From Ectobius pallidus (taxonomy: Eukaryota > Arthropoda > Insecta > Blattodea > Ectobiidae), in NCBI GenBank assembly GCA_964059195.1, contig CAXKWD010000004.1, positions 117,693,938-117,757,937 on the forward strand: a DNA stretch of 64,000 nt. Reading direction: 5' to 3'. Under the pieces are notes generated by a model. That model was not told the DNA's origin and searched no databases. It was given only the letters and a program-made list of their open reading frames with translations. Below, piece after piece: positions 43,177-56,426 of this stretch (its first letter is position 1; each line of letters starts with the position of its first letter). The translations under genes and the position numbers were made by a program.

Positions 43177-43689
43177 CTAATTACAGTACTCTTATTATAT
43201 TCGGCGATGACTACAGGTTTAAAGCTACTACTTGCAATAGAGAACATTGTCTATTTAGAATGTATTGTGAAATTTGAGCAGTCGGTGCAAACTTGAAAAT
43301 ATTCTTGGGGTTACTGCAGCTTCAGAAATCTTTTGTGGTGCTAGACCCAGAAAGATTATGTTGAATAAAACGTCCTCCACAGCAAATATACCTTAGTCAG
43401 GGTTAAATTGAAAATATTCTGAGAATATTACAGCTTTGGAAATATATCTGCCGTGCTTCTAGAGATTGATTAGAATAAAACGTTCTTCTCAGAAGATAGA
43501 ACTCCATCCACGCCCCCACATACTGTAATAATAGACTATCTCATTATAAAAGACACCCACGCAATATTGCGTTCTCATGCCATTATATTGAAGATGGCAG
43601 TATTGGAAGCTAAAAAATTAATGGATTTATGACCTAAAATATTTTTAAAATGACAAAATTAGAAGAAAAATACCAATAAATTTTCCCTT

Positions 43690-43903
43690 ATTACGGCGGC
43701 ACTATAGCCCTGGGGTCGACTCAGCCGCTACCAGAAATGAGTACCAGGAGCAATCCTGGGGGTAAAGGCGGCCTGTGCGCAAGGCTGACAACCTTACCAC
43801 TTTCACGTTCCGAATGCCCAAAGTCTGGGAGCCTCAACCTCCTGGAACCTTCTGGGACTCCATGGCCTGTATAGGGATTACTTTACTTTACTTTTACTTA
43901 TGT
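43690..43903 (+). mobile_element. SINE-like repeat with (ACTTT)n tail
   Basis: GC-rich body containing GGTCGACTCAGCCGC, GAGTACCAGGAGCAATCCTG and CTCCATGGCCTGTATAGGGA, ending in TTACTTTACTTTACTTTTACTT. Composition shift and pentamer tail identify a dispersed retroposon; target duplication not found. Confidence 0.6.
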
Positions 43904-44622
43904 AATTAGTATTTTAGAAGTAGGCCTAATATGTTCATTTTAGAGAGCAACTTAATGGATGACAGTCCATTATATTTAATTTACAATATAAAACACTCGT
44001 TATGTTGCTTACGAAGTAAGTGCTACGTGGATACGTGTCATTTATAATTAATACAATAAATCTGAACTGAAATGAACTGTGAAAACTTGGTGGACATTCT
44101 GTAATGAAAATGATATCCTGTACTGTATAAGGAAAAGCTTCTCTCTGCTTCCACTGAAACAGTTCGTGAATATTGAAAACAAGCAGTGTCTCCTGATTTA
44201 GTTCAATCATTAATTTAACACTTCATAGAAAACTAAAAAAAAATAATAACCTAGCCTAGTAGACTATGCCAGAAGTGACATATCTCTTGAAAATGACGAA
44301 TAATGCGAAATAATGCTATAACTAGTGGAGGGACAGTGTTTATAAACTATTATATTAACTATGGCACTGTTACTGCTAATTGCTCTGATCAGCAGGTTAA
44401 CCAGAAAACTTAGAATTCCTGCCAATATTATAATTTGTATACGTAAATAACTCGTGATTTATTCGAGTTTTTAGATAATATTAACGAATATTTATGATCT
44501 ATTTCGAAGGGTGTAATTTTGAATTCCTCAGAGGATGCAAATTCTTCAGTGTTTCCATACTGATATATGCTCAGAGTACTAATGGTGCTATATTGGCCTG
44601 TATAGCATATAATATATGGATA

Positions 44623-45021
44623 CATAGGCGTACCGAGGGGGGGGGGTTGGGGGTTTGAACCCCCCCCCCCCCCCATTGATTAAAAAAAGGAAAATTGTAT
44701 AATTTTTTTAAGTCTGCCCATAAATTACTTAATACAAGTATAAAGCGTGGGAAGGTTAAAACTCGTTATTTTGCGTCTTCATTTTTAAAATTTTCCGGGG
44801 GTAACCCCCGGAAGCTTAAAATTTGTTATTTTGTGTCTTAATTTTTTAAATTTTTCGGGGGAGGACCCCCGGAAGCTTAAAACTCGTTATTTTGCATCTT
44901 AATTTTTAAAATTTTCCGGGGGAGGACCCCCAGACCCCCCTCTCCCTGGGGTGTATTCCATACCCCCCAGACCCCGCGGATGTTATAACCCCCCCATATG
45001 GTCGGCCTGGTTACGCCTATG
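44623..45021. mobile_element. hAT-like element with three internal hairpin repeats
   Basis: 399 bp. Ends CATAGGCGTA on both strands; flanks TATGGATA (44615-44622) and AATGGATA (45022-45029) match at 7 of 8. Next to the left end are G10 and C15 runs. Inside are three ~61-bp tandem units (about 44758, 44817, 44878), each AT-rich with a CCGGGGG...CCCCCGG stem-loop at its end. No coding capacity. Confidence 0.8.
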
Positions 45022-45790
45022 AATGGATATATGTGTGTATGTATGTATGTGTATATATATAGCACTAAATAGTACTCCGATCCCTTTCGGACGATCATAT
45101 TGCATTATCCTGCTAAACTAAACCAGGTTTACGTATCGATATAATAATAACAAAATACTGCTATAGTGGCCCATACTAGTTCTAAGGATGTTGGACAGAT
45201 GTTTAGATAGATACATACGAGTCCACCCATTTCATTTCATTCCTGATGATTTGGTCTTAACCTTAAAGTTTCAAATTTGGGTCTTTCTAAGAAGCTAGTC
45301 TTTGCATTGTTACAAAGTTTAACTTAATTGTCGAAAAAAGAAGAGATTCGTAACAGTTCAAATGTGCCCTTGGGTTTCTTACATTTTAATAGTATATACA
45401 TATGGCTGCATTTATTTTAGGCTGGCTATCCCCATCTCAGGAAGCCATTTGCCTCAGTCTCACAGGGGTTGGAAATTTCCAGACGAGAATTTTTCCCCTT
45501 CACCCCTGCCTGCAATTCTCGCCCCCTTCTGCTGGATTGTATCATTGAGTCGCATTATTATGTATTGATTTTCTCGGTCAAATGTAAACAGGATTTAGAA
45601 GGGCTTGTATTGTTTAATTTAAAATATTGTAAATTCTCCGTATTTTAGTGTATTAACATTCAGAACTTGATTTTGTAGTAATACCTGCACTTCAGCTTAT
45701 AATTCAGGGAAGCGGTTGTCATCATTACGTGCCGACTGCCCAGAATGCTAGTAGAAGAATTAGGCCAATTGAAAATCGCTAATTACTTAC

Positions 45791-45858
45791 CAAAGATCGA
45801 ACCCGCGCCCTTCCGGTTTGTAGCACAGTGCTTAACCAACCACTCCACGGTGTACCCC
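45791..45858 (-). repeat. tRNA-like SINE head
   Basis: On the minus strand TGGAGTGGTTGG resembles an A-box and GGGTTCGATC a B-box about 35 bp later, with CACTGTGCTACAAACC between. The arms do not form a full cloverleaf, so a SINE remnant is more likely than a functional tRNA gene. Confidence 0.55.
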
Positions 45859-45963
45859 GAACAGTTATTTTGCCTCCTCCTAAAGAACTACATTGTTTTG
45901 TTAAGCCGATGTCCCTTAAAATCATTTCTCCCTATGCACACGAAATTGCGAAGTTCAGGTAGA

Positions 45964-45996
45964 AGAAACTAAACTAAACTAAACTAAACTAAACTA
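45964..45996. repeat. (AAACT)n microsatellite
   Basis: Six to seven copies of a pentanucleotide. Confidence 0.9.
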
Positions 45997-45999
45997 GGC

Positions 46000-48900
46000 C
46001 ATTCTCAGATTATGATGATAATTAATATTTATTTATGCTCCGTTATTTAATCGGATTGAATAGTAGTAGTAGTGCTTACTGTGTTTTTTACACATATTTT
46101 GTACATTACATATAATTTTTTTGCCATGTACGATTATTTGTAGAGCCGAAGTGTGTACCCTCGTTCTTATTTACGGCCGAGTGGGTGGAGTGTTTTAGAT
46201 TGTTTTGCCAGTAGCAGTATTATGCTGCAATATCTTGGTTACCCATGACGTAATTGATTTCCCAGTACACGTAGGACAGTCACGGGACACTCTAGGACAG
46301 TCTTCTGCTTGCATTATATGACGTTGAGTGAATCCACTCTAAGATATATTGTGATATCTCATTGATTTTGTGTGTTACTGTAAAAAATGCAATGTCGTCA
46401 AAACTTTAATCCCAATTATAACATGGTTGATTTACTGAAGAGTACAACTCATTCCAGCATATGTAAAAAAAGGACAACCATGTCGTTCTCTTTCTTAATT
46501 TATTGTACGTTCATTTTAATAATTTTTCAACTCAAATTACCACCTATTGTTTGTCAGTACGCGTTTTGCAAGCAACAGAACATAAATTACGGTACTATTA
46601 TCTTTTAAAGGTTCAGTAGAGAATATATCCTGGGATTGTTCAGTGAATGCAGATTCGAATGTTAGGCGATGCAAAATCTTTCAGTTCGCAGCCGTTAACT
46701 CGGGAGGTCTGCTTAACCACAGTGAAAAAATATCAGGTCCCCAAATCAGAAGGGGACTAAAGAAAGACTACAAACAGAGTCCTTTTCATAGGGATAAACT
46801 TGATTTTATTTTGAAAGAAGTTTTATTTGAGCTTGCGCAATTCACGGTATACTATTAATACAGGTCGAAAGGACTATAAGAAAGGCTGTATAAAATGAGA
46901 ACAAAGAGGGATCCGACCCTACTGGTATAGTAACCAGCTGGCCATTTCTTTCTCAGATCACAGCTTTGTTGGTTGTCAGAGACTCAAGAGGGAGCGAGAG
47001 AGATATAGTTCTTTATACCTTTCACCTTCACGCATGGGTTCAAGATCAGCCCTGCAACCTCGTCTTTCAGGCTCACTGGCAATATTCTGGGAACTCAAGA
47101 TATATACCTTCGGTGGCATCTTTTAATTTTAATACGCGTATGAATTAACGAGAGCAGATAGTTATTGTGGGCGTGTATTAGTATGCTAATGTGATCAATA
47201 AGGCCCGTTATATGTCTGAAGGGAAATAAAATTAATCATCCAGAAAATTATTGCTGAACTAGGATTGCCCCAGATCTTTTGCTTTGGACCAGCCCTCCTC
47301 TCTATCTGCATGCCTGCCTGTCTATCTCTGTCATTTCCATTTTTCTATTTCTCCTCTTTTTTCCCTTATTTCTTCTGTCTCCCCTCCTTCCTTCCAGTAA
47401 ATTATCCCTATTAAGAGCGAAAGAGAGAGGCTATATCTTTACTGAAATATGAGCTAAATGTTATATTACTTACTATGCTAAATGTTATATTATTTACGAT
47501 GCAAGACCGTTATATAGAATTTAACGGGCAAGTACGAAAAACGAAACTAGCGCTAGTGACTTTTATGAGCTTGTTAAGTTCTTATAACGGTCGAGCAGCG
47601 TACGACGCTCTATGTTATTTTGAATCGTAAATTTTAAAAAGGAGAATAATTTTAGTTCGCTTGTGCTTAGAAAAGCAATATTTAAAAACAAATTATGTTG
47701 CGGCTCTCTTGAATGGCAACAGTTTGGTTTAAAACAATCACTACTTGAAACAGTCGAACATATCAGAAACAAAAACCTGCGTGTATTGAATTGCGATCTG
47801 TTTGTAAAGAAATTTATATCTCGCTTGAAGTTAAAGACAAATAATAAACTATTATTCTTTAGAAATTCTTCGCTATGATAAGGAGTTCCAGACTTTGAAT
47901 GAGTGGAGAGAAATTAAGATCGTAAGTAATGTTTTGAGCGGAACTAAATGTTATGTTGGCTTGCATTTGAGCTTTGTTAGAAACATAACTGCCGGTTTAT
48001 AGGTTATAGAGAAATTTTTATTGCCGAGATAGTTATTTATGTTATTTTGAATATTATAAATGATTAATAGGAACACGATAATAGTTGTAGTAGGAATAAT
48101 AGTAGTCCTATTTGTAGTGGGATATCCTCTAATTTATACAACGTGCTAGCACCTTACTTTTTACCTTAAAGGGCTCAGCCCGTAAAATGAAACTCTACAT
48201 AGGAGAGAGTTCTGTTACACAAAGTTTACGACTGAAAATAATATAAAATGTAAAAATCGTTGGTGGGGTAAAGTCAAGGGTAAAGTCTTATTGCATTACA
48301 TTGCATTCTACAGCACGCTGTCCGCGCAGCGTGGGTTTTTCTTCGTTAACCTGCTAACAAGTTAGTGGCGCGCTCTCCTTAGGCAGAACGCTACGGCGGA
48401 AATCATAACTGATTTCACTCTAGTACAGTGCAATAATAGTGCTTCACTGAGCATTTTAAAACCGAACCCATGATTTTTATCTGTTTTCCTACCGCACATG
48501 CATTCTTACGTAAATAAGAGCTACACAGGCTTAAATTTACATGTTTACATTAATGTGTGTGTGTTTGCAGCTTCGAAAAACCTGTGCTCGCTGCGTAATA
48601 TGCAAGAAACTGCAAATTAAAGAAGAAAGTTTTCAGTTATTGCCTTATAATTAATAAACTAGGCATTTTCGATATTAGTTGATATTAACATTTTTAAGGT
48701 GCTTTAAATTTTCAACAATTTAAGCCCAACCGCGACTAGTTAATAGATTAAATTTTCATCTTTTTTTTTAAGTGCCATATCTCGGAATCTGTTGGACGTT
48801 CAGAGAGCTGCTGTTGGGCTTGAATTGTTGCACATTTAATGTACTTTGGTATCCAAAAACGCATAGTTTGAGTTATAAGGTTACAACTGAAAAAAGTTCA

Positions 48901-50088
48901 CAAATTTTGCAGTATTTCACGTATTACGCATCGAGCACAGTTTATTCGAAGCTGCAAATCTGACTTCATACTACCCTAAGTGGTCCTAACAACATATCAA
49001 ACAATCAGAACTACATAACGCTTTTCGATTTTGATGTGTAGGCCTAATTTGACCGGCCTATACTTTTCTATGTTTATTTTAAATATTAATATACAACTTC
49101 AAACACAAAATATATGCATTCATGAAATTGTTTTGAATAATTGTGCCACAATTTATCTTGGTCGTTTTGGAGTGAACGCTGTTGGTAATTAGAAATGAAT
49201 ATGATATAATTATGTGATATCTGAACCAATAATAGGAAATACTGCTATATATATCATCGAGTCATCCTTTTAACTTGAAGTGTCGATCCCTTCTTTAAAA
49301 GTTCCGCGTTTTATTACCTGACGAAAGTAAGAAAGTGGGGTGGGGACAATTCTTTTTAATAGAAATAACCTTGAAGTATGTGTGACAATAGCATTGGGGT
49401 GTTGGAATAAAAATGTATTTTTAGATAATTATGTTTTTAAATACGTATTTATTTGTGCGAATTGTGAAAGGTGTTATCCTTTTCCTACCTTGTAGTCAGA
49501 ACACTACAGCACCCACCATTTTCCCTGTAGCAAAGGCAAACGTAGGCCACTATGTGTTCCTGTAAATATGCCCATTTGCATTTCATATGGAGTAACGACT
49601 AACTTTCTGCACGTTTATAATAACAAATCCTTCCGAGTATTGTGTTCGTTACTTTGTGCAACTTCGCTGGAGAAGGGACATAGAAAACACAAGTAGATTT
49701 GTTCATAAATGTAGAGTATAGAAGCCTTTTTATGTAACTTAATTGTCTTACGCTCTTAAATTTTATTCATACTGTGCACATTAACATAGAGTAGGCGTTA
49801 GGCGTAGCCAATGAAATTCAGTGCCAGCAAGAGAATGCTCTCTAATGGTCTAACTTTCATTTAAGTAGTTGGGGTAAAAGCTAGTGTAAAACAAATCTTT
49901 TGTGCCTGTCATATTTTATGTTATCTTACTTTGTTTCTTTTTCTCTGTTCACTTGAAATTAGATCGTATTGTTTTATGTTTGACACATTGAAATGTGTCA
50001 CTACAGTAATGTTGTATTTTTTGTTTATTTTATAAAACTGAATTTTGATTAATTGAAATAAGGGTGTTATTTCTTACGCTAATTGCAG
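46000..50088. other. Spacer or intron
   Basis: No supported gene. The 71-codon plus frame at 47663-47878 overlaps a 69-codon minus frame and has no motif. A hairpin GACACATT-GA-AATGTGTC lies at 49982-49999. Confidence 0.4.
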
Positions 50089-50182
50089 CAGAGAGAGAGT
50101 TGATTTAATTTGCCAGCTGCCCACGATGTGCGGCGACGAGGCTTGTGCCACCATCACGACGCTTCGCACGGACATGTTTCAG
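50089..50182 (+). CDS. Candidate start-codon exon of an unidentified gene
   Basis: A pyrimidine-rich acceptor ending TTGCAG (50083-50088) and a good donor CAG|GTAACT (50183) bound a 94-nt, GC-richer exon. From ATG at 50126 it encodes 19 residues, MCGDEACATITTLRTDMFQ, in phase 0 at the donor. Codons are strongly unlike the AT-rich surroundings (GAC, GAG, ACC, ATC, ACG, CGC). The frame is also open upstream of the ATG back to the acceptor, so an internal coding exon is possible, but the leader before the ATG (AGAGAGAGAGTTGATTTAA) looks like 5' UTR. I do not recognise the protein. A first non-coding exon may be the one at 15306-15692. Later exons would be beyond long introns and are not found in the window. 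Confidence 0.55.
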
Positions 50183-53100
50183 GTAACTTCTAAATCGGCG
50201 TAGCTGGATCATACAGTAGACAGTATAATAATGAGGAAGACGAGATATGGCTGGTCTCACAGTGTCTGTCTCTTGTTTGTTGTCCTTGGTTGGTTGTTGA
50301 TTGTTGGCTGTTGTTTGTATCTTTATATTGCTAACTCATCATTATCATATTACTATTTTCCTCATATCCATTAACATTCTTCAGTAGAAAAAAAATTTGA
50401 TTATTGTAAATAAAACAAATCTTCTTTGTTGCAGTACTCTTTAATTTTCTTCAACTATCTTTGTTCTGGATCATATACACCCTCAAAATATTGTTGCAGT
50501 ATTTTCATTGTATGGTTAGTCCGCCCAGAAAGAAAAGCTTGCAGATTCTTTTTTGTAAATTCAGATCGCACTTGGCTGTACAGTATTCCTTGGAGGTATT
50601 GCCTACATTTTCTTTGGTCAGTATACTGGGTTGCATGTTCCTATTATAGTTGTGGTAGCTTGTCTAGAGTTGCCACGCACTTTTAACACAAATTAGGTTG
50701 AGGCACAATGACTAACACTTAGACCAGTTGATGAAGAATGACTTACTAGTTAGTTTTAAAACGCCGATTGGTACAGCGTTGCTTGGTATAAGTAATTAAG
50801 TTGAAGCTATTTAACTCTATTCAGGCTATTCTCAAAGGCCTTCTTGTATTTTCGCTCATATTGCCAATCTTCAGAAGTACACACTTCTGGGTACTTAATG
50901 TAGTTTCTTTCGATGTGTACACTTCACTAGTCTTTCTATATGTTTTAAAATAAAATTCATAACATGTATATATTGCAAGTATACTGTGACTGAAAATTTA
51001 CGCACTTAACATCTCCTGAAACCGGAATTAAAGAGACTTTCCTCAAAATAGTTCACTCCTAAACCAAAAAGTAGTATTTAGTTATTTAAAATCCCACGCA
51101 TTCAGCAGTTAATAATTATTTAGGTACCTTCTAAAATAAAGTGCAAAATCCTATAGTTTAAATATTTCTTAAGACAATTCCAGAAACCCCACACTCTTCA
51201 AGTTTTATAAAATTAGGCAAGCAAAATGTATTTTTGTTCAATTTTTCAAATGCCACGTTATTACTGTACAGTACTTCCATCGTATTCCTTTGTGTTCCCT
51301 AATCTTAGATGTAGCAGATCGGAACGTCTTGTTCCAGTATGACAAGAATTAACTCCTAGTGGAGTTGAACTATCGAGATATTCACTGAGAGAACACTAAT
51401 AAAATAAAGGACTGGCTTATGGAAATGGTGGATTCTGCCAGTCCTTTTCTGTAACTGCAAGTAACTTACCCTCAGCAATTATGATTAATATGAATTCATC
51501 CTTCCCTAAACTTTAGACTATTTCCAGCCGTTTCTTAGAAGTGTGTAAGTTTTATGTTTCCTATACGTAGTTCTGTTCATTTTACTGGTTGATGTAAACT
51601 AACATTTCTATATATTATATATTTCTGCATTGTATATTTTTGAGGCTCGTATTATTCGTTACACTACAGTAAAAGTTCCGAGGATTCCCATGTACTTAGT
51701 TTTTTTAAATATAACATATCTTTATACGTAATAGTAGTGGCGTTTGAGTGGGAATCTAGTTTATGTAGATGCAGAGTAATTTTCTAGTAGCTGAATTGTG
51801 AGTAGGTTCATGCGTGAGCTGATATAAGTGAAAGTGCCGTGTACATTAATAATATCCTTGTTATAGCTTTTTTAATTATTATCTAGTGATTGGTAGTGAA
51901 ACTTTTTATATGTTTAATAGATAGCAGTAGGCATAATATTGTATTTATAGAATTAATTAAATGAGGTAAGTACAGCTGCGTGATTTTATTTCAGATGCCC
52001 GATAAGAAGCATCTTTTCACTCGTAAGAACATTTTACTTTGATGCAGATTTTTAAAAATAGATTTTGATACAGAATGTCCATCCCTTGTATATGTAGGCT
52101 ACAATCAAACAGCTAAAATCTTATTTATTTATTTATATTTCCCTCAGGTGTACTTAAGGCCTTGTCTTTCACTGGCCAGAGGTGGATGCATTCAATAAAA
52201 TGTATTTGCTATTATAGTGTATATCAGCTCTGATTTTTATGTTAAATGTATGATGAGAATAACGAAATTATTTTAATTTAATTAGATAATTTAAATACTA
52301 GCTTTAGACTCATAGTAGGCCTACGTGAGTTTCATTGCAATCATTTTTCAAATCATGAGCCGTCAACAGATTAAATATTCAGATGGAAAAAACTCGTACA
52401 ACTGTCGGTACATTTACAAGGATCAGTGAAGAGAATGGAGTATAGCCTTCTTTGTATTTCCCCTATAAACGAGTTTGATAGGCATGGTGTAAGAGAGGTA
52501 TACATTAATCCAAGTTCATGTTTGAAGTGTCTAAATGCCTGCTTATTTCATAACAATTTTCCAAGGGAGCATTTAGGGTTTTACGATAGTCAGGTACACC
52601 TCTTATTAAAAGTTATTTGATAGGTAGTAGGCCTACATTTATTTGAAAGCTGGAGATTGGGAACATGGAAAAATATAATTTAGTTCGGCCACCTAGTAGA
52701 AAAAAACACTGTAGCAATCAAAGCGATAACTACAGTCTAGTCATCCCACGACATGTACCGAACAGAAGTCAACAGCTGACTTAAGCTTGACGAAACTTGG
52801 TTCTGACGTTCATTGGTTAATCGCACCATTGCATACTTCAGTGTAATTCGTCAAGCTTAGATAGTTTACTCCATTTCATATGTATCACGGAATTTCTATA
52901 GCGAATGCAATGAGAATACAAGTTTTTTGGTAAATGGATTGCTTTCCTATTTACATCTTGAGAACTTGTTTTCACAATACATTTCTTAGTGAAGATTTAT
53001 TTTGATTTTTATCTTTGCCTGGGGAAGTTTATTGAGTAAAGAAACGGAGTTACAGAAATACAATACATATTTATACGTTTATAAATCATCGTATTTTTAT

Positions 53101-53780
53101 TTATATAATTCGATTTGGAAGCATACGTATTCTGAGTAAAATAGGCATGGTTTCCAAGAGTACTGGATTATGGAATAAAAAGGTTTGATCAGCAGCGAGA
53201 AGTCTATAAAAGCATACAAAACATTATTAAAACAAAACCCTGAAGTAACTGTGCGAGATGGAGTGAAAGTTCAGTCATCCTTGGAAGAGCTTTAAAGAAC
53301 GGTTTTTAAGTTCTAAAGGAATGTAAATCTAGGTGAGGCGTCAAGTCACCGGTCAAAGGTAGCCTAAACCAAATTCAATGACAGTAGTTAGTTTTACAGG
53401 AGATTGCATATACATATACTAAAAGAATAAAATCAGGTAAACTGATGTAAAAAAGTGCCAGTATGTTTTTGTTTAATCAGTTATGACTGCAATTATGATA
53501 TGCAGAATATGTTTTTTTTTTTTAATTTTTTTCCAAGTTAAGCTCCAGATTTATTCATTAAGCAGGGCTTACGGAAGAAGAAAGGCCTACCATCTCGGCC
53601 ACCTGGGTTATTTTAACGGTCTAGTTGGATAAGCGCATGTAAAACAATAGTGTTTTTTGTCATAGCTACCTGTATTTTAATTTCCAAGGCCTTATAAGAT
53701 CACAGTAAAACAATAGGCTATGTTGTCAAGATAACTGATTTTTATTTTTTTTTATAAATTCTTTCGAATACGTATATTGC
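50183..53780. other. Spacer or intron
   Basis: AT-rich. A 13-bp perfect inverted repeat TAAGCTTGACGAA (52782-52794 / 52847-52859) encloses about 50 bp. TAGGCCTA near 52318 and 52628. No exon with both splice signals recognised. Confidence 0.4.
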
Positions 53781-53782
53781 CA

Positions 53783-54330
53783 TAAAATAGGCACTAAATT
53801 GAGCATTACTCCGAAACAGATCAACCGATTTTATCCATTATGAATAGACGTCTTCCCACGGACATTGTAAATGTGTATACCAAGTTTCATAAAAATCCGG
53901 TAAAGCGTATTTGAGTTACCGCGTCTTTAAAATATACACTAAATTGGGTTTTACTCCGGTACCGGTCAACAGATTAGGTTCAAATTCAATAGGGCACTTC
54001 TCATGGACGTCATAAATGGGTATACCAAGTTTCATGGAAATCCGTTACAGCGTATTTGAGTGATGGCGCCTTTCTCATAGAAAGGCGCCATAATCTATTA
54101 AAATAGGCACTAAATTGGGCATTACTCCGGTACCGGTGAACCGATTTGGTTCAATATCAATAGGGTTCTTCCCATCGACATTATGAATGTTTATACCAAG
54201 TTTCATGAAAATCCGAAAAAGCGTACTTGAGTTATGGTGCGTACAGACGCACGGACAGACGGACGGACAGACATTTTTTCGTCCCCCACACAATCTCATA
54301 AAGTACCATACTGGCACTTAATAAAGGTGC
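53783..54330. repeat. Triplicated ~145-170 bp repeat with GACGGACAGAC tail
   Basis: Three direct units begin CACTAAATTG(G/A)G at 53792, 53937 and 54108 and share ATACCAAGTTTCAT(A/G)(A/G)AAATCCG and GCGTA(T/C)TTGAGT. The last ends in CGCACGGACAGACGGACGGACAGACA. Such tails mark a common class of interspersed insect repeats. The minus-strand Cys-rich frame at 54075-54317 is a by-product. Confidence 0.75.
54064..54090. repeat. Perfect 12-bp hairpin between repeat units
   Basis: TGGCGCCTTTCT, loop CAT, AGAAAGGCGCCA. It sits between the second and third units of the triplicated repeat and accounts for their longer spacing. Confidence 0.9.
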
Positions 54331-54334
54331 TTAT

Positions 54335-55300
54335 ACGTATTTTACTTGAAAAATGAAATACCACCTATAAAAGATTATGGCAAGTTTTAGTGATGATTCT
54401 TGATCTCCCTAACTATGAAAAATCGACATTACAAACTGATACTATACCACATGGCTCGATCTATAAAAAAAAAAAAAAATCTGTTTACTTTACTGTATGT
54501 AACCAGTCTTTAGAAACGAACGTCGTCTAAGAAAATGCCAAATGAAGATCCCTCACCTAAGGGCTTCTAGAAGGAGCAAGGTCTAAAATGCATCAACATT
54601 ATAAACTATTAATGTATTCTTCCAGATGTCAGTCCTACAAGTAACACTTAGCAGTAGTAAGTAGTTATTTATGATACATGGGATAAAAGAAGGATTTTAA
54701 TTTGCGAGTAGGTATGTTCGCAGAACGATCCCATAAGGACGAGTGAAGCAATCCTATGAGCAAAATAAAATCATTTTACCACGTGAATCATACACTATTC
54801 TTTAGACAGGCGTTAATATTTGTGAAATAATAAATGTTAATACGTACGCTGCGGCCATTTTGGAAGCTTTACAGCTGTTCGTGAATTTTCCTGCCACCTA
54901 GTATGCACTTGCGCAGACAGAGGTTGATTTTTCGTGCATGGCTGCCAATATAAGAGACGGAATGCATAACGCTTTTCAGCCAACAAGTATAACGCGAAGC
55001 AATCAGAGTTTGTCACACTGGAGTGTCATATAACACTCAATGGCATAATTTTCTCCTTTTAATCAATCGTCTTTTACCTTCGACTGCCTATAATTATTAT
55101 TTAATTAAATAATTATATCTCTACCAGATTGATAAACTGCAGAGTACATTTCTCAAAGTTTAAACAGTCATAAATATAATTTGTAAGAAACTCAAATTGA
55201 TTAATCGAAAGGAATCTAGAATAATACAAATTGTGAAGGCAAAAGTTTTCCCAATTTGACTAGCAGTTTATAGCCAAGCCATCTTCTTCGCAGTTTTAAC
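54335..55300. other. Spacer
   Basis: An A13 run near 54467 and a near-palindrome GAGTGTCATATAACACTC at 55020-55037. No gene. Confidence 0.4.
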
Positions 55301-55302
55301 GG

Positions 55303-56182
55303 GATAATAATAATAATAATAATAATAATATTTATTGGCCATTAAACACTTACATGCATCAGGCTTCGTCCAACATAGAGAGTTAAGTCCAATTAAGAGC
55401 AAGATGTTCCTTAACAGTATAATAGTTGTTCTTTAGCAATACAAATTTAATTTTCTTCTTAAAGATATTTACATTATTTAGTGATTTCACACTTTCTGGC
55501 AACTTGTTGTACCTATAGTTTTATACCAACAGCAACATGACTATCAAGCGTCATTTGGAGTCGACATCTAGGTACCACTAGGTTATGACTACCTCGTGTG
55601 TTATAGTTATGAACATCATGTTGTTGGATATTAGCAGATAAATTCACATAGATATAAACCAAGTTGAAATATACATAAAGTGATGATAAAGTTAAAATAT
55701 GAAATTCAGCAAACAACGGACTACAAGATTGGAAAGGTCCACAGCCTTTAATTATGCGCATTGCCTATTTTTTTTATCAAGAAAACATCCTTGGCACCAG
55801 GACTGTTACCCCAGAGCATCACACCATAGGTCAAATGCACATTGAAAAAACAATGATAGGCACAAATTAGAGCATGAGGAGGTAGTACATTTTTAAGTTT
55901 CCTTAACAAGAAGATGACTCTGGATAACCTTTTACAAAGCTCTTGAGTGTGAACTCTCCAATTAAGTTTACTATCCAAATGGAAACCAAGTACTTTGACA
56001 GATTCAATGTCTTCATTTGTCATGTGATTAAGGATAATCGACTGAGTTTTACCAGGATTCATACAAAGTCCATGAGTAGAAAACCAATCATTTAGCAAAT
56101 CTAGAGTAACATCAGTATCACAGACATCATTGAATGAGTTCAATACAGTAGTGTCATCAGCATACATAACCAAGGTGATATA
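55303..56182 (-). pseudogene. 5'-truncated LINE with reverse transcriptase YADD box
   Basis: The minus strand starts directly at MYADDTT, the catalytic box of the reverse transcriptase, then continues GLCMNPGKTQSIIL, KVLGFHLDSKLNW, LCKRLSRVIFLLRKL and LTYGVMLWGNSPGAKDVFLI (frame 55748-56173). A frameshift near 55760 leads to the C-terminal part with VHNYNTRGSHNLVVPR and YNKLPESVKSL. The 3' end on the minus strand is a short UTR and an (ATT)n tail (55303-55330). Endonuclease and most of the polymerase are missing, as expected for incomplete reverse transcription. It differs from the LINE family at 33.6/36.1/43.0 kb. Confidence 0.88.
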
Positions 56183-56426
56183 GGTCTAACTGTAAACACA
56201 GCTGTCCTCATTTATCAAATGACAGATTATTTTATTATTTCGGTACATGGAACAGAGTAAACCCCACCGTTTCGCGCTTAGATCATACTGGGTCTTGATT
56301 TTCTCATGAAATGTCCATTGGCGGTGGATTCTACGGAACATAACTTGCAGTTCTCACGACTGCGACACGTGTTGTATTGTGTTAACACATGCATCGCGAG
56401 GCTCATTGTACATTTTCTCTATACAG

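Noticed and set aside
47563..47878. Overlapping ~70-codon frames on both strands
   Set aside because: No motif, no splice support, AT-rich composition; mutual shadows.
54075..54317. Cys-rich minus-strand frame (VCPSVCPCVC)
   Set aside because: Created by the GACGGACAGAC tail of an interspersed repeat.
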